A DNA stretch of 64,000 nt from Rhodococcus sp. 105337 (GCF_012844225.1 NZ_JABAGQ010000016.1:1-64000), one strand, 5' to 3'; counted from the first letter of the stretch, positions 25,290-35,479 are shown. Made by a program: numbers and translations. The notes: generated by a model from the letters alone, not told the origin.

Positions 25290-27746
25290 ATGAACCGCAA
25301 GACAGTGTTCCGTAATCTGGCGATTGTCGCCGGCATCCTGTTGGTCATCTACGCCTTCAGCTACTTCGGCGACGACACGCGCGGCTTCACGAAGGTGGAC
25401 ACGTCTGTCGCGATCTCCCAGCTCGAGGCGAAGAACGTCAGCGAGGCGCGCATCGACGACCGTGAGCAGCAGCTCCGGTTGTGGCTGAACAACGGCGACG
25501 ATGCGACCGAGGGCAGCACCGAGATCATCGCGAAGTACCCCGCGTCGGCATCGGAGCAGATCTTCGATCTGGTCGGTGATTCCGGCGTGCCGAAGTACAA
25601 CACGCAGGTCACCCAGGAGAGCTGGCTGACGTCGATCCTGCTGTTCGTGGTGCCGATGGCCATCCTGCTGGTGGTGTTCTTCCTCGTCATGAGCCGTATG
25701 CAGGGCGGTGGCCGCGGCGGGATGATGGGCTTCGGCAAATCTCGTGCCAAGCAGCTGACCAAGGACATGCCCAAGACGACGTTCAACGACGTCGCGGGTG
25801 CGAACGAGGCCGTCGAAGAGCTGTACGAGATCAAGGACTTCCTCCAGAACCCGAGCCGGTACCAGGCGCTCGGCGCCAAGATTCCGAAGGGCGTGCTGCT
25901 GTACGGCCCTCCCGGTACGGGTAAGACGCTGCTCGCGCGCGCTGTCGCAGGCGAGGCCGGCGTGCCGTTCTTCACGATCTCCGGTTCGGACTTCGTCGAG
26001 ATGTTCGTCGGCGTCGGTGCCTCCCGCGTGCGCGACCTGTTCGAGCAGGCCAAGCAGAACGCGCCCTGCATCATCTTCGTCGACGAGATCGACGCCGTCG
26101 GCCGTCAGCGCGGTGCGGGTCTCGGTGGTGGACACGACGAGCGCGAACAGACCCTCAACCAGCTGCTCGTCGAGATGGACGGCTTCGGTGACCGCTCCGG
26201 CATCATCGTCATGGCCGCCACCAACCGGCCCGACATCCTCGACCCCGCGTTGCTGCGCCCGGGACGTTTCGACCGTCAGATCCCGGTTGGCAATCCGGAT
26301 CTCGCCGGTCGCCGCGCGATCCTGGCGGTGCATTCCAAGGGCAAGCCGATCGATCCGAACGCCGACCTCAGCGGTCTCGCCAAGCGCACCGTGGGCATGT
26401 CCGGTGCCGACCTGGCGAACGTCGTGAACGAAGCAGCGCTGCTCACCGCCCGCGAGAACGGCACGGTCATCACCGAGGCGACGCTCGAAGAGGCCGTCGA
26501 CCGCGTGATCGGCGGGCCGCGCCGCAAGAGCCGCATCATCAGCGAATACGAGAAGAAGATCACCGCGTACCACGAGGGCGGCCACACGCTCGCCGCGTGG
26601 GCGATGCCCGACATCGAGCCGGTGTACAAGGTCACGATCCTCGCCCGTGGTCGCACGGGCGGGCACGCCATGACGGTGCCCGAGGACGACAAGGGCCTGA
26701 TGACCCGGTCCGAGATGATCGCGCGCCTGGTCATGGCGATGGGTGGCCGCGCCGCCGAGGAGCTGATCTTCCGCGAGCCCACCACCGGTGCTTCGTCGGA
26801 CATCGATCAGGCGACGAAGATCGCCCGCGCGATGGTCACCGAGTACGGCATGAGTGCGAAGCTCGGCGCCGTCCACTACGGCCAGGAGCAGGGCGACCCG
26901 TTCCTCGGCCGGTCGATGGGGAACCAGACCGACTACTCGCACGAAGTGGCCCGCGAGATCGACGAAGAGGTCCGCAACCTCATCGAGGCTGCGCACACCG
27001 AGGCATGGTCGATTCTCAACGAGTACCGCGACGTCCTCGACGTGCTCGCAGGCGAGTTGCTCGAGCACGAGACGCTCACCCGCAAGGACCTCGAGCGGAT
27101 CCTCGCCGACGTCCACAAGCGCCCGCGCATCACCGCGTTCAACGATTTCGGTGATCGAATCCCGTCCGACAAGCCGCCGATCAAGACGCCCCGCGAACTC
27201 GCGGAAGAGCGTGGCGAGCCGTGGCCGGCGGAGCCGCCGAGCCTGACGAAGCAGCCGCAGCAGGAGCAGCCGGACCCGCACGCCCCGAACGGCAGGCCGC
27301 CGCACGGCGACGACCGGCAGCCGCAGTACCCGGGTGCGCCCCAGCCGGCGCAGCCCCAGCAGGCGCAGCCCCAGTACCCGGGCGCCCAGCCGCAGTACCC
27401 CGGCGCTCAGCCCGCGCAGCCGCAGTACCAGCCGTCGGCTCCCGGAAACGGGTACGGCCGGCCCCAGCCGATCCCGGCGTCCGAGCCGCTGCCCGGATTC
27501 CCCCCGGCGCCGTACCCGGGTGGACCCCGGCACGCGACCCGGCCCGATTACGGCGCCCCCGCCGGTTGGTCGGCACCCGGCTGGCCGCCGGAGGACCAGC
27601 AGGACGAGCGCGGAACCTTCCGGGGCGGTTACCCGGATTGGACCCGCACGGGATCCGACAACTCCGATGAACAACGGGACGAGGGACATCCGACCCCCGA
27701 ACCGCCACCCACGCAGCCGTGGGAAGGGCCGTCCGGCCAGCGTTGA
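25290..27746 (+). CDS. ftsH: ATP-dependent zinc metalloprotease FtsH
   Basis: 818 residues. Two transmembrane helices (about 8-24 and 114-134) flank a small extracytoplasmic domain. The AAA+ module has Walker A GPPGTGKT (206-213), Walker B IIFVDEID (261-268) and an arginine-finger region. The protease site is HEGGH (428-432), a Gly variant of the usual HEAGH. From about residue 640 there is a 170-residue Pro/Gln/Tyr-rich tail with PQYPGAQ repeats, far longer than in E. coli FtsH and probably disordered. FtsH degrades misfolded membrane proteins and short-lived regulators. No strong Shine-Dalgarno precedes ATG 25290. Confidence 0.95.
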   Translation: MNRKTVFRNLAIVAGILLVIYAFSYFGDDTRGFTKVDTSVAISQLEAKNVSEARIDDREQQLRLWLNNGDDATEGSTEIIAKYPASASEQIFDLVGDSGVPKYNTQVTQESWLTSILLFVVPMAILLVVFFLVMSRMQGGGRGGMMGFGKSRAKQLTKDMPKTTFNDVAGANEAVEELYEIKDFLQNPSRYQALGAKIPKGVLLYGPPGTGKTLLARAVAGEAGVPFFTISGSDFVEMFVGVGASRVRDLFEQAKQNAPCIIFVDEIDAVGRQRGAGLGGGHDEREQTLNQLLVEMDGFGDRSGIIVMAATNRPDILDPALLRPGRFDRQIPVGNPDLAGRRAILAVHSKGKPIDPNADLSGLAKRTVGMSGADLANVVNEAALLTARENGTVITEATLEEAVDRVIGGPRRKSRIISEYEKKITAYHEGGHTLAAWAMPDIEPVYKVTILARGRTGGHAMTVPEDDKGLMTRSEMIARLVMAMGGRAAEELIFREPTTGASSDIDQATKIARAMVTEYGMSAKLGAVHYGQEQGDPFLGRSMGNQTDYSHEVAREIDEEVRNLIEAAHTEAWSILNEYRDVLDVLAGELLEHETLTRKDLERILADVHKRPRITAFNDFGDRIPSDKPPIKTPRELAEERGEPWPAEPPSLTKQPQQEQPDPHAPNGRPPHGDDRQPQYPGAPQPAQPQQAQPQYPGAQPQYPGAQPAQPQYQPSAPGNGYGRPQPIPASEPLPGFPPAPYPGGPRHATRPDYGAPAGWSAPGWPPEDQQDERGTFRGGYPDWTRTGSDNSDEQRDEGHPTPEPPPTQPWEGPSGQR
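27329..27435 (+). repeat. PQYPGAQ-type tandem repeat in the ftsH 3' end
   Basis: Short imperfect repeats encode alternating PQYPGA and QPAQPQ units in the FtsH tail. This is in-frame low complexity; repeat number is likely to vary between strains. Confidence 0.7.
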
Positions 27747-27781
27747 GACGACGAGCAACTTCAAGAGTGGAGGACTGGCGG

Positions 27782-28438
27782 GTGTCGGTTGATCACGTGG
27801 GTACCGCAGCGGGTTCCGGTATGGACGACGACGACGTGGTGTCGCAGACGCTGAGTGTGGAGGCGGGCCGAGTCTTCGACCAGCCACGCGCCGAGGCGGC
27901 CGTGCGGGAACTGCTCATCGCCGTGGGCGAGGATCCTGAACGGGAAGGTCTGCGCGACACCCCGGCGCGCGTGGCACGGGCATATCGCGAGGTGTTCGCG
28001 GGCCTGTTCACCAACCCCGACGAGGTTCTCAACACCACTTTCGACGAGGGACACCGAGAACTCGTGCTGGTGCGCGACATCCCGATGTACTCGACGTGTG
28101 AACACCACCTGGTGTCCTTCCACGGCGTCGCGCACGTCGGCTACATTCCCGGCCCGACCGGTCGCGTCACCGGTCTGTCGAAGCTCGCACGCGTGGTCGA
28201 CCTCTACGCGAAGCGCCCGCAGGTACAGGAGCGCCTCACCAGCCAGATCGCCGACGCGCTGGTGCGCAAGCTCGAGCCGCGCGGAGTGATCGTGGTCGTG
28301 GAGGCCGAACATCTCTGCATGGCGATGCGCGGCATCCGGAAGCCCGGGGCGAGCACGACCACGTCGGCTGTACGTGGATTGCTCCAGACGAGTTCGGCGT
28401 CGCGCGCCGAGGCCCTGGACCTCATCCTGCGCCGGTGA
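27782..28438 (+). CDS. folE: GTP cyclohydrolase I
   Basis: 218 residues. The zinc/GTP motif [20 protein letters not shown] and the later [11 protein letters not shown] are diagnostic for FolE type I. It converts GTP to 7,8-dihydroneopterin triphosphate, the first step of folate synthesis. The GTG start at 27782 has GGAGG 8 nt upstream. It is the first of five folate-operon genes joined by 4-nt overlaps, as in M. tuberculosis Rv3609c-Rv3605c. Confidence 0.96.
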   Translation: MSVDHVGTAAGSGMDDDDVVSQTLSVEAGRVFDQPRAEAAVRELLIAVGEDPEREGLRDTPARVARAYREVFAGLFTNPDEVLNTTFDEGHRELVLVRDIPMYSTCEHHLVSFHGVAHVGYIPGPTGRVTGLSKLARVVDLYAKRPQVQERLTSQIADALVRKLEPRGVIVVVEAEHLCMAMRGIRKPGASTTTSAVRGLLQTSSASRAEALDLILRR

Positions 28439-29292
28439 GCGTGTTCGAGGCCGAACAGCGGCCGATCGTGATGGGCGTACTCAACGTGACCAGCGATTCG
28501 TTTTCGGACGGCGGACGCTATCTGGACCGCGACTCGGCCATCGCACGCGGACTCGAACTTCGTGACCTCGGTGTCGACATCGTCGACGTCGGAGGCGAAT
28601 CGACACGTCCCGGCGCGATGCGCATCGATCCCCAGGTCGAGGCGGATCGAGTCACGCCGGTCATCGAAGCTCTCACGGCGGAAGGCATCCGTACGAGTGT
28701 CGACACGATGCGCGCGTCGGTCGCCGAGGCCGCGATCACCGCGGGTGTGACGATCGTCAACGATGTGTCCGGCGGGCGCGCCGACAGCGACATGGCGTCG
28801 GTGGTGGCGTCCGCGGGCGTGCCGTGGATCCTCATGCACTGGCGTCCCACCGGTGGGTTCGTCCACGCGGGTGGGTCCGCGCATTACGACGACGTGGTGA
28901 CCGAGGTGCGCGACGAGCTGCTCACCCAGGTCGACGTCGCCGTCGCCGCGGGCGTCGACCCGTCGAAGATCGTTCTCGACCCCGGACTCGGATTCGTGAA
29001 GCAACCGGACCACAACTGGCAACTCCTCCACGGCCTGCCGGAGTTGAACGCGCTCGGTTTTCCCGTGCTGATCGGTGCCTCGCGCAAGCGCTTCCTCGGA
29101 TCCTTGCTCGCGTCACCCGACGGCGCAGTGCGTCCGCCCGCGGGTCGTGAAGTCGCGACGGCCGTGGTGTCGGCGCTCGCCGCGACCCACGGCGCGTGGG
29201 GAGTGCGCGTGCACGACGTGCAGGCTTCGCGTGACGCGCTCGCGGTGGTTCGGGCATGGCAGCACGGCGGTGCGGAGAGGATGCACGTATGA
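28435..29292 (+). CDS. folP: Dihydropteroate synthase
   Basis: 285 residues, TIM-barrel type. Motifs [25 protein letters not shown] and GASRKRFLG are the pterin, pABA and phosphate-binding signatures and the classic sulfonamide target. It condenses hydroxymethyl-dihydropterin pyrophosphate with p-aminobenzoate. The GTG start overlaps the folE stop (GTGA), and its own stop overlaps the folB start. Confidence 0.96.
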   Translation: MSVFEAEQRPIVMGVLNVTSDSFSDGGRYLDRDSAIARGLELRDLGVDIVDVGGESTRPGAMRIDPQVEADRVTPVIEALTAEGIRTSVDTMRASVAEAAITAGVTIVNDVSGGRADSDMASVVASAGVPWILMHWRPTGGFVHAGGSAHYDDVVTEVRDELLTQVDVAVAAGVDPSKIVLDPGLGFVKQPDHNWQLLHGLPELNALGFPVLIGASRKRFLGSLLASPDGAVRPPAGREVATAVVSALAATHGAWGVRVHDVQASRDALAVVRAWQHGGAERMHV

Positions 29293-29657
29293 GCGACCGG
29301 ATCGAACTGCGGGGACTACGGGTCCGCGGCACCCACGGAGTGTTCGACCACGAGAAGCGTGACGGACAGGATTTCCTCGTCGACATCGTGGCGTGGCTCG
29401 ACCTCGCTCCGGCTGCGGCGAGCGACGATCTCGCCGACACGCTGCACTACGGCGAACTCGCCGAAGCCGCCGCCGCCGTCATCGCCGGCCCGGGGCGCGA
29501 CCTCATCGAGACAGTGGCCGGGGAAATCGCCGACGGCGTGCTCGCCGACCCGCGGGTGTCGCGCGTAGAAGTCACGCTCCACAAGCCGTCGGCGCCGATA
29601 CCGCTGACGTTCTCGGACGTCGCCGTGGTGGTCGATCGGACCCGGAGCGTGTCGTGA
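29289..29657 (+). CDS. folB: Dihydroneopterin aldolase
   Basis: 122 residues with the family start [20 protein letters not shown] and the lysine-containing LHKPSAPIP segment near the C-terminus. It cleaves dihydroneopterin to 6-hydroxymethyl-dihydropterin and glycolaldehyde. The start is ATG 29289 in the ATGA overlap with folP; GTGA overlap with folK follows. Confidence 0.95.
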   Translation: MSDRIELRGLRVRGTHGVFDHEKRDGQDFLVDIVAWLDLAPAAASDDLADTLHYGELAEAAAAVIAGPGRDLIETVAGEIADGVLADPRVSRVEVTLHKPSAPIPLTFSDVAVVVDRTRSVS

Positions 29658-30193
29658 GCCGGGCCGTCCTGTCGATCGGGTCCAACATCGGCGACCGCGA
29701 GGCGCACCTGCGCTCGGTGGTCGAGGCGCTGGGACGGCGTGCGGTGGCCGTCTCCGCGGTGTATTCGACGGCGCCCTGGGGCGGCGTCGAGCAACAGGAC
29801 TTTCTCAACGCGGTGATCGTCGCGGAGGACGCCGCTTTCGCACCGGACGACTGGCTGCGGTTCGGCCGCGAATGCGAAGCGGCGGCCGAGCGGGTACGCG
29901 TCGAGCGGTGGGGTCCGCGCAGCCTCGACGTCGACGTCGTGTCGTGCGACGCGGGCGACGGAGAGGTGCTCAGCGACGATCCCGAGTTGACGCTCCCACA
30001 CCCGCGGGCACACCAGAGGGCCTTCGTGCTCGTGCCGTGGCTCGACGTGGAACCCGACGCGGTGCTCACCGTGGAAGGGGAGACCCGCCGTGTCGACGAC
30101 TGGCTCGACGGACTCGAGGCGGCGGAGCGTGACGGCGTGCACCGCACCGATCTGAACTTGACCGGCACCGGCGTGGGGGAACAGGCACGATGA
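29654..30193 (+). CDS. folK: 6-hydroxymethyl-7,8-dihydropterin pyrophosphokinase
   Basis: 179 residues. [15 protein letters not shown] is the HPPK N-terminal signature, and [12 protein letters not shown] plus [16 protein letters not shown] carry the ATP/Mg and pterin residues. It transfers pyrophosphate from ATP to the pterin, supplying FolP. The GTG start at 29654 overlaps folB, and its stop overlaps the DUF3180 gene. Confidence 0.95.
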   Translation: MSRAVLSIGSNIGDREAHLRSVVEALGRRAVAVSAVYSTAPWGGVEQQDFLNAVIVAEDAAFAPDDWLRFGRECEAAAERVRVERWGPRSLDVDVVSCDAGDGEVLSDDPELTLPHPRAHQRAFVLVPWLDVEPDAVLTVEGETRRVDDWLDGLEAAERDGVHRTDLNLTGTGVGEQAR

Positions 30194-30663
30194 AACCGAC
30201 CCGGGTTCGCGATCTGCTCGCGCTGGCCGTGCTGGCGGCGGTCATCACCTGGTTGCTCGTGCGCACGCTGTACGGCTCTCTGCCGGCCATCCCGGTATAT
30301 GCCGGAGCGTCGCTGTACGTGGCGGCGGTGATCGAGGTGGTCCTCGCGTTCGTCATCCGTTCGCGGGTCGGTAAGCACGAGATCGGGGAGGGCCCCGGCC
30401 GGATCCACCCGATCACGGTTGCGCGTTCCGTCGCCCTGGCGAAGGCGTCCGCGCTCGTCGGAGCGGCCAGTACGGGCGTATGGGCCGGATTCCTGCTCTT
30501 CCTTCTGCCGGAGCGCGCCGAAGTCCGCGCCGCCATGGAAGACACGTCCGGCGCAGTCGTCGGGGCAGTTGCCGGTGTGGCTCTTGTGGCTGCTGCGCTG
30601 TGGCTCGAATACTGTTGCAAGGCACCGGAGGACCCCGACGAGCCGAACGAGCCCGCGACCTGA
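30190..30663 (+). CDS. DUF3180 family membrane protein
   Basis: 157 residues with four predicted transmembrane helices (about 8-27, 36-58, 82-105, 118-140) and a short acidic C-terminus. It is conserved behind folK in Corynebacteriales and other actinobacteria, and translationally coupled here by ATGA, but no function is established. Association with the folate operon may be purely positional. Confidence 0.85.
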   Translation: MKPTRVRDLLALAVLAAVITWLLVRTLYGSLPAIPVYAGASLYVAAVIEVVLAFVIRSRVGKHEIGEGPGRIHPITVARSVALAKASALVGAASTGVWAGFLLFLLPERAEVRAAMEDTSGAVVGAVAGVALVAAALWLEYCCKAPEDPDEPNEPAT

Positions 30664-30748
30664 CGGCCGCTGTGGCGGGACGATCCGTGCCGCCGAACGG
30701 ATTTCGCTGAGACGGGCGGGCATCGCTGGTTCGACCTGGGAAGACACG

Positions 30749-30754
30749 TAGTCT
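30749..30754 (+). promoter_or_regulatory. -10 element 7 nt before a start codon
   Basis: TAGTCT followed by 7 nt and ATG 30762; no Shine-Dalgarno is present. This is the leaderless-transcript geometry seen at several genes here. Confidence 0.55.
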
Positions 30755-30761
30755 GGTAAGT

Positions 30762-31607
30762 ATGGTTTCCCCGGGACGAGAGAACAGAAATCGTCGTCCG
30801 TGGCGCAGTACCGGATCCATGATCGTCGCCGGTTTGCTTGCCTTGGCCATGGTCGCGTCCCTGCTGTTGGTTGTCAGCGACAGCGTGCAGGTTCTGCGTA
30901 TCGCGGTGGTCGTGGCACTGTGGGCGGCCACCGTCGGCGCGATTGCGATGACCAAGTACCGCCGCGAGTCGGCGCTGGAAAAGGCCAAGGTCGACGACCT
31001 CAAGACGGTGTACGACCTTCAGCTCGAACGCGAGATCTCCGCGCGCCGCGAGTACGAACTGACGGTCGAGGAAAAGGTTCGGTCGGACCTGCGCATCGAC
31101 GCCGAAGAAATGGCAGCGCTGCGTCATGAGCTCGCGACACTTCGCCGCAATCTCGAAGTGCTGTTCGACGGTCGGCTTCCCGACGAGAACGTGGCACTCG
31201 GAGGGCAGGCGGATCGTCGGCGCGAACTCGACGTCACGACACGTGTCACGGCGCCGCGACCGTCCGGACCGGCGTTTGCGTCGCCCGACGACGAGCCGCT
31301 CACAGCGGAGACGATCACGGTGGGCTCGCCGGAGGAGCGCGACGGGACACCGCCTGCCGGGACACCGCCTGCCGAGACACCGCCTGCCGAGACACCGCCT
31401 GCCGAGACACTGCCCACCCAGGCACCGCCCGCCGAGACGCCGCCCACCCAGGCACCGCCCACCGGGGTGCGCCCGCAGCCTGCCGATGTGCACACCGCAG
31501 CGGCCGAGCCCCCGACCGGCCGACGCGGCCGCCGCCGCGCGGAGGGTGCCCATTCAGAGGGCCGGAGCGTCGCGGAAATTCTCGCCGCACTCTCGTCCGA
31601 ACGCTGA
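30762..31607 (+). CDS. DUF6779-type membrane protein with Pro/Thr repeat tail
   Basis: 281 residues. Two transmembrane helices (about 18-38 and 43-62) are followed by a charged coiled-coil region (about 65-125, rich in Glu/Arg/Leu) and a low-complexity tail in which a five-residue TPPAE/TPPAG unit recurs (about 195-240). The C-terminus is basic (GRRGRRR) and ends in a short helix, VAEILAAL. The homologue sits at the same place, after the folate operon and before the DUF2520/panC genes, in mycobacteria (Rv3604c). Function unknown; a cell-envelope or division scaffold would suit the topology. Confidence 0.75.
   Translation: MVSPGRENRNRRPWRSTGSMIVAGLLALAMVASLLLVVSDSVQVLRIAVVVALWAATVGAIAMTKYRRESALEKAKVDDLKTVYDLQLEREISARREYELTVEEKVRSDLRIDAEEMAALRHELATLRRNLEVLFDGRLPDENVALGGQADRRRELDVTTRVTAPRPSGPAFASPDDEPLTAETITVGSPEERDGTPPAGTPPAETPPAETPPAETLPTQAPPAETPPTQAPPTGVRPQPADVHTAAAEPPTGRRGRRRAEGAHSEGRSVAEILAALSSER
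31346..31462 (+). repeat. 15-bp in-frame tandem repeat
   Basis: About seven imperfect copies of a unit close to ACACCGCCTGCCGAG, encoding TPPAE/TPPAG/APPTQ. The first four copies are nearly identical, indicating recent expansion. It lies wholly inside the DUF6779-type gene. Confidence 0.8.
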
Positions 31608-31763
31608 TCCGCGCGCCACGTCGCGGGACGGTACCGGCTGGTCACAGCCGGGTGAGGCGCAGATCACTCCTTTCCGTCGTGGCGGGCGCCGAGCGCAGCG
31701 CGCTATTGTCGGGCGAACGTCCGGTACCCGCTGAGCGGGACTGGAACGAATGAGAGGACTCCC

Positions 31764-32699
31764 GTGAATTCCTTCGGGATCACCAACGCGCCTGCGCCTG
31801 CCCGCCTATCGGTCGGTGTCGTTTCCGCAGGTCGCGTGGGCACCGCACTGGGCGCGGCGCTCGAGCGCGTCGGCCACGTGGTCGTGGCCTGTTCGGCGGT
31901 GTCCGAGGTCTCGAAGCATCGCGCGAGTGTTCGCCTGCCAGACTCCGAGATACTGCCGGTCGACGAGGTCGCCGGCCGCTGCAATCTGCTTCTCCTCGCC
32001 GTTCCGGACACCGAACTCGAATCGCTGGTGGCCGGACTGGCCGCCACCTCCGTCGTCAAGCCGGGCACGATCGTCCTGCACGTATCCGGTGCTCACGGCA
32101 TCGGTATTCTCGCGCCGCTCGCGGAGCAGGGCGCAGTGCCGCTCGCGGTTCACCCCGCGATGACGTTCACCGGGCACGACGAAGACACCGCCCGCCTCGC
32201 GTCCACCTGTTTCGGCATCACCGCAGCCGACGAGATCGGCTACGCGATCGCGCAGGCACTCGTCCTCGAGATCGGTGGCGAACCGGTCCGGGTCTCCGAG
32301 CAGATGCGGCCGCTCTATCACGCAGCGCTTGCCCACGGCAGCAACCACCTGGTCACGCTTGTCGCCGACGCAGTCGAAGCGCTGCGAGTCGCGCTCGCCG
32401 GTGACGAGTTGCTCGGTCAGCAGATCGTGGACGGTGCACCGGGCGGAGTCGCCGAACGAGTCCTTCAACCTCTGCTCACCGCCGCGTTGGACAACGTGCT
32501 GCGGCGAGGACCGTCCGCGCTCACGGGTCCGGTGGCCCGCGGCGACGCGGACACGGTCGCTACACACCTGCAGGTACTCGACGATGCCGACCCGCAGATC
32601 GCGGCGGGCTACCGCGCTATGTCGCTGCGGTCGGCGCAGCGCACCGGCTCGAAGCCGGAACTGATGGAAATTCTCGAAAGGGCTGATCACGGTGAGTGA
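31764..32699 (+). CDS. Rossmann-like / DUF2520 protein (putative NAD(P)-dependent reductase)
   Basis: 311 residues. The N-terminal Rossmann fold begins [13 protein letters not shown] (variant GxxxAGxxG); the C-terminal half is the DUF2520 helical domain with [13 protein letters not shown]. The architecture resembles 6-phosphogluconate-dehydrogenase-type and ketopantoate reductases. It is fixed next to panC in actinobacteria and overlaps panC by 8 nt, so an alternative ketopantoate reductase (PanE-like) role is plausible but unproven. GTG start behind GAGAGG. A TATTGT -10-like element is at 31704-31709. Confidence 0.8.
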   Translation: MNSFGITNAPAPARLSVGVVSAGRVGTALGAALERVGHVVVACSAVSEVSKHRASVRLPDSEILPVDEVAGRCNLLLLAVPDTELESLVAGLAATSVVKPGTIVLHVSGAHGIGILAPLAEQGAVPLAVHPAMTFTGHDEDTARLASTCFGITAADEIGYAIAQALVLEIGGEPVRVSEQMRPLYHAALAHGSNHLVTLVADAVEALRVALAGDELLGQQIVDGAPGGVAERVLQPLLTAALDNVLRRGPSALTGPVARGDADTVATHLQVLDDADPQIAAGYRAMSLRSAQRTGSKPELMEILERADHGE

Positions 32700-33630
32700 A
32701 GCGCGGCAGGGCGGTTACGTGCGTGGAGAAACCACCGTGCACCACAATCCCGAGGACCTGAGAAAGGTCACCAAGGCGTTGCGCAGTGTGGGCCGGACGG
32801 TCGCACTCGTACCCACGATGGGTGCGCTGCACTCCGGGCACCTGGAACTGGTGAAGCAGGCGAAGCTCACGGGCGCGGTGGTCGTCGTGTCGATCTTCGT
32901 CAACCCCCTTCAGTTCGGTCCCGGCGAGGATCTCGATGCCTACCCCCGCACGCTCGACGCAGACCTCGAACTGCTCCGGGATGCCGGCGTGGAACTCGTG
33001 TTCGCTCCCACGGCTACGGCGATGTACCCGAACGGACCGCGCACCACGATCCACCCGGGCCCGCTCGGTTCGGAACTCGAAGGTGCTTCGCGGCCCGGCC
33101 ATTTCGCCGGCATGCTCACCGTTGTCGCCAAACTGCTGCAGATCGTCGCGCCCAACTCCGCGTACTTCGGGGAGAAGGACTACCAGCAACTGGCGTTGAT
33201 CCGGCAGATGGTGACAGACCTGAACTTCGACGTTCGGATCGTGGGTGTGCCCACCGTCCGTGAGGCCGACGGGCTCGCCCTGTCCTCGCGCAACCGCTAC
33301 CTCTCCGAGCAGGAGCGCGAGATCGCAACCACACTGTCGGCTGCGCTCGTCGCCGGCGCACACGCGGCTGCCGGTGGACCGGACGCCATCCTGGCGGCAG
33401 CGCGAGACGTACTCGCGTCCGCTCCCGAGATCGAGGTGGACTACCTCGAGGTGCGTGGCGCCGATCTCGGACCCGCCCCCGAACGAGGCGACGGCCGGTT
33501 GCTCGTCGCCGCACGACTCGGTACCACCCGGCTGATCGACAACGTCGGTGTCGCTGTCGGTACCGGGTTTCTCGAACGCGCGGTCGGGCAGGTAGATCCC
33601 ACCGTCGCCGACGACCTGTTGACCCGCTGA
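32692..33630 (+). CDS. panC: Pantothenate synthetase
   Basis: 312 residues. [15 protein letters not shown] carries the HIGH-like ATP motif, FGEKDYQQL the pantoate/ATP site and [11 protein letters not shown] the KMSKS-like element. It joins pantoate and beta-alanine. The GTG start overlaps the previous gene by 8 nt. panD follows after 37 nt, so pantoate ligation and beta-alanine supply are co-expressed. Confidence 0.96.
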   Translation: MSEARQGGYVRGETTVHHNPEDLRKVTKALRSVGRTVALVPTMGALHSGHLELVKQAKLTGAVVVVSIFVNPLQFGPGEDLDAYPRTLDADLELLRDAGVELVFAPTATAMYPNGPRTTIHPGPLGSELEGASRPGHFAGMLTVVAKLLQIVAPNSAYFGEKDYQQLALIRQMVTDLNFDVRIVGVPTVREADGLALSSRNRYLSEQEREIATTLSAALVAGAHAAAGGPDAILAAARDVLASAPEIEVDYLEVRGADLGPAPERGDGRLLVAARLGTTRLIDNVGVAVGTGFLERAVGQVDPTVADDLLTR

Positions 33631-33667
33631 CCCAGTTCGCGAAACCAGAAGGAAGCCGAGGACGAAC

Positions 33668-34105
33668 ATGTTCCGCACCATGATGAAGTCGAAGATCCAC
33701 CGCGCCACGGTGACCCATGCGGACCTGCATTACGTCGGTTCGGTGACCGTCGATCAGGACCTGATGGACGCCGCGGACCTGCTCGAGGGAGAGCAGGTGT
33801 GCATCGTCGACATCGACAACGGCAACCGTCTCGAGACGTACGTGATCGCGGGGGAGCGCGGGTCGGGCGTCATCGGAATCAACGGTGCCGCGGCGCGTCT
33901 GGTCAGTCCCGGTGATCTGGTCATTCTCATCGCCTACGGCGTGATGAACGAGCAGGAATGCAAGGACTACAACCCGAGCGTCGTGTTCGTCGACGCCGAC
34001 AATCGTCCGGTGGAACTCGGCAACGATCCGGCGCACGCACCCGAGGGATCCGGTCTCATCACCCCCCGGATGCTGTCCACACTCGACGCACCGTCCCTGG
34101 TGTAG
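33668..34105 (+). CDS. panD: Aspartate 1-decarboxylase
   Basis: 145 residues. Gly24-Ser25 in HYVGSVTVD is the self-processing site that yields the pyruvoyl cofactor. The catalytic Lys9 and the GAAARL stretch are present. It makes beta-alanine for pantothenate. GAAGGAAG lies upstream. Two nt separate it from coaX. Confidence 0.96.
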   Translation: MFRTMMKSKIHRATVTHADLHYVGSVTVDQDLMDAADLLEGEQVCIVDIDNGNRLETYVIAGERGSGVIGINGAAARLVSPGDLVILIAYGVMNEQECKDYNPSVVFVDADNRPVELGNDPAHAPEGSGLITPRMLSTLDAPSLV

Positions 34106-34107
34106 AC

Positions 34108-34938
34108 ATGCTCCTCGCCGTCGACGTCCGGAACACCAACATCGTTCTGGGCGTCTTCACGGGCAGCGGGACGCATTCGAAACTGCTGTGCGACCGGCGC
34201 GTGCGCACGGACCCGAAGATGACAGCCGACGAACTGGCTCTGCTCTTCCGGGGACTGCTCGGTGACGACGTCGACCGGATCACCGGCGTCGCCGCGTTGT
34301 CGACTGTGCCGTCGGTGCTGCGCGAGTTGCGGATCATGCTGGGGCGCTACTGGTCGCAGGTGCCGCATGTGGTCGTCGAGCCGGGTGTCCGGACCGGAGT
34401 GCCGTTGCTCGTCGACAACCCCAAAGAGGTCGGCGCCGATCGCATCGTCAACAGCCTTGCGGCCCATCACTTCTACGGCTCTCCGTGTGTCATCGTGGAC
34501 TTCGGTACATCCACGTGTGTCGACGTCGTGTCCGCCAAGGGCGAGTTCCTCGGTGGCGCCATCGCGCCCGGCGTGGAAATCGCGATGGACGCCCTCGCAT
34601 CTCAGTCCGCGGCGCTCCGGAAAGTCGAGTTGGTCCGGCCCCGCGGCGTTCTCGGGAAGAACACCGTCGAGTGCATGCAGTCCGGCGCGGTCTTCGGTTT
34701 CGCCGGCATGGTCGACGGTCTCGTGCGGCGAGTGTGCGCGGAGGTGCCCGGATTCGGAGCCGACGACGTCGCGGTGATCGGGACAGGAGACAGCGCGCCG
34801 TTGATCATGCCCGAATCGCGGACGCTCGAGCACCACGAGCCCGATCTCACCCTCGAAGGGCTGCGCCTGGTCTTCGAACGTAATCAGGTGAGACGCGCTA
34901 CACGTGCCACGGGTTCCACCGGACGCGGTTCTGTGTAA
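34108..34938 (+). CDS. coaX: Type III pantothenate kinase
   Basis: 276 residues. The phosphate loop reads DVRNTN, with Arg where most bacteria have Gly, a variant I recall in mycobacterial Coa[18 protein letters not shown] and GGAIAPGVE are the other family motifs. It phosphorylates pantothenate, the first step of CoA synthesis, directly after the two pantothenate genes. The -10 element of the next transcript overlaps its stop codon. Confidence 0.93.
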   Translation: MLLAVDVRNTNIVLGVFTGSGTHSKLLCDRRVRTDPKMTADELALLFRGLLGDDVDRITGVAALSTVPSVLRELRIMLGRYWSQVPHVVVEPGVRTGVPLLVDNPKEVGADRIVNSLAAHHFYGSPCVIVDFGTSTCVDVVSAKGEFLGGAIAPGVEIAMDALASQSAALRKVELVRPRGVLGKNTVECMQSGAVFGFAGMVDGLVRRVCAEVPGFGADDVAVIGTGDSAPLIMPESRTLEHHEPDLTLEGLRLVFERNQVRRATRATGSTGRGSV

Positions 34939-34941
34939 AGA
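34936..34941 (+). promoter_or_regulatory. -10-like element for leader peptide 3
   Basis: TAAAGA, preceded by TG (extended -10 style), ends 7 nt before GTG 34949. It overlaps the coaX stop codon. A -35 is not obvious. Confidence 0.45.
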
Positions 34942-34948
34942 TGCTTCC

Positions 34949-34990
34949 GTGATCCGTTGCATGAGCGCCCAGGAGTGTTGTCGAGGCTGA
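34949..34990 (+). CDS. Cysteine-rich leader peptide 3
   Basis: A 13-codon ORF, MIRCMSAQECCRG, with a Cys-Cys pair just before the end, 39 nt upstream of a rhodanese-like gene. The layout resembles the mycobacterial CysLP type of leaderless poly-Cys ORF that attenuates sulfur genes when cysteine is plentiful. Two mutually exclusive hairpins involve its codons. Hairpin A is GTCGAGGC (34980-34987) with GCCTCGAC (34996-35003). Hairpin B is CAGGA/TGTCGA (34970-34974, 34979-34984) with TCGACA/TCCTG (35006-35011, 35014-35018), abutting the GGGAG ribosome binding site. A ribosome pausing on the Cys codons would decide between them. The mechanism is inferred. Confidence 0.72.
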   Translation: MIRCMSAQECCRG

Positions 34991-35029
34991 CGCCTGCCTC
35001 GACTGTCGACACTTCCTGGGAGATCTCTC

Positions 35030-35479
35030 ATGCGCGCTGCGCTGCTCGATTCTGCTTCTCTTTCTTCTGCCCCCATCGCTCTGTTTCCGCTGGCGGTCGA
35101 ACGCACCTATCCGACAGAACTCGCCGCGGCCGTCGCGCGCGGCGCTGTCGTCGTCGACATCCGCCGGCACGCCGAACGGGCCGCCCAGGGCACATTGCCC
35201 GGTGCGCTGGCGATCGACGCGGCACTCGTGCCGGAGCGGCTCGACCCCGCCCACCCGAATCACCTCGCAATGGCCACCGGCTACGACAAGGAGTGGATCC
35301 TTGTCTCCGCATACGGTGCCGACACCGACCGTGTCGTGCTCGACCTGCGCCGACGCGGGCTGCGGGGTGCAACCGCGCTCGTGGGCGGTTACGCCGCCGT
35401 CAAATCGGCGAATCTCGTCGACGCGGTCACCGTGGCCCGGCATGTCGCCGAAGACGTGGCGCGCGTCACCGCACACTGA
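35030..35479 (+). CDS. Rhodanese-like protein lacking the catalytic cysteine
   Basis: 149 residues. VVVDIRRHAERAAQGTLPGALAID and the final ALVGGYAAVKSA are standard rhodanese-fold landmarks, but the active-site loop reads ILVSAYGADTDR with no Cys, and the protein contains no Cys at all. It therefore should not carry a persulfide by the usual mechanism. The first 25 residues are hydrophobic and Ser-rich. GGGAG lies 7 nt before the start. Its leader peptide shows it belongs to the cysteine-responsive set, so a non-catalytic sulfur role such as carrier, chaperone or regulator is more likely. Confidence 0.78.
   Translation: MRAALLDSASLSSAPIALFPLAVERTYPTELAAAVARGAVVVDIRRHAERAAQGTLPGALAIDAALVPERLDPAHPNHLAMATGYDKEWILVSAYGADTDRVVLDLRRRGLRGATALVGGYAAVKSANLVDAVTVARHVAEDVARVTAH

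Noticed and set aside
25191-27887. 898-codon minus-strand open frame opposite ftsH
   Set aside because: Arg/Leu/Val-rich shadow of a highly biased gene; no domain; the opposite strand is unmistakably ftsH.
31346-31462. Regular short repeats considered as a CRISPR-like array
   Set aside because: The 15-bp units are contiguous without spacers and encode an in-frame Pro/Thr tail.
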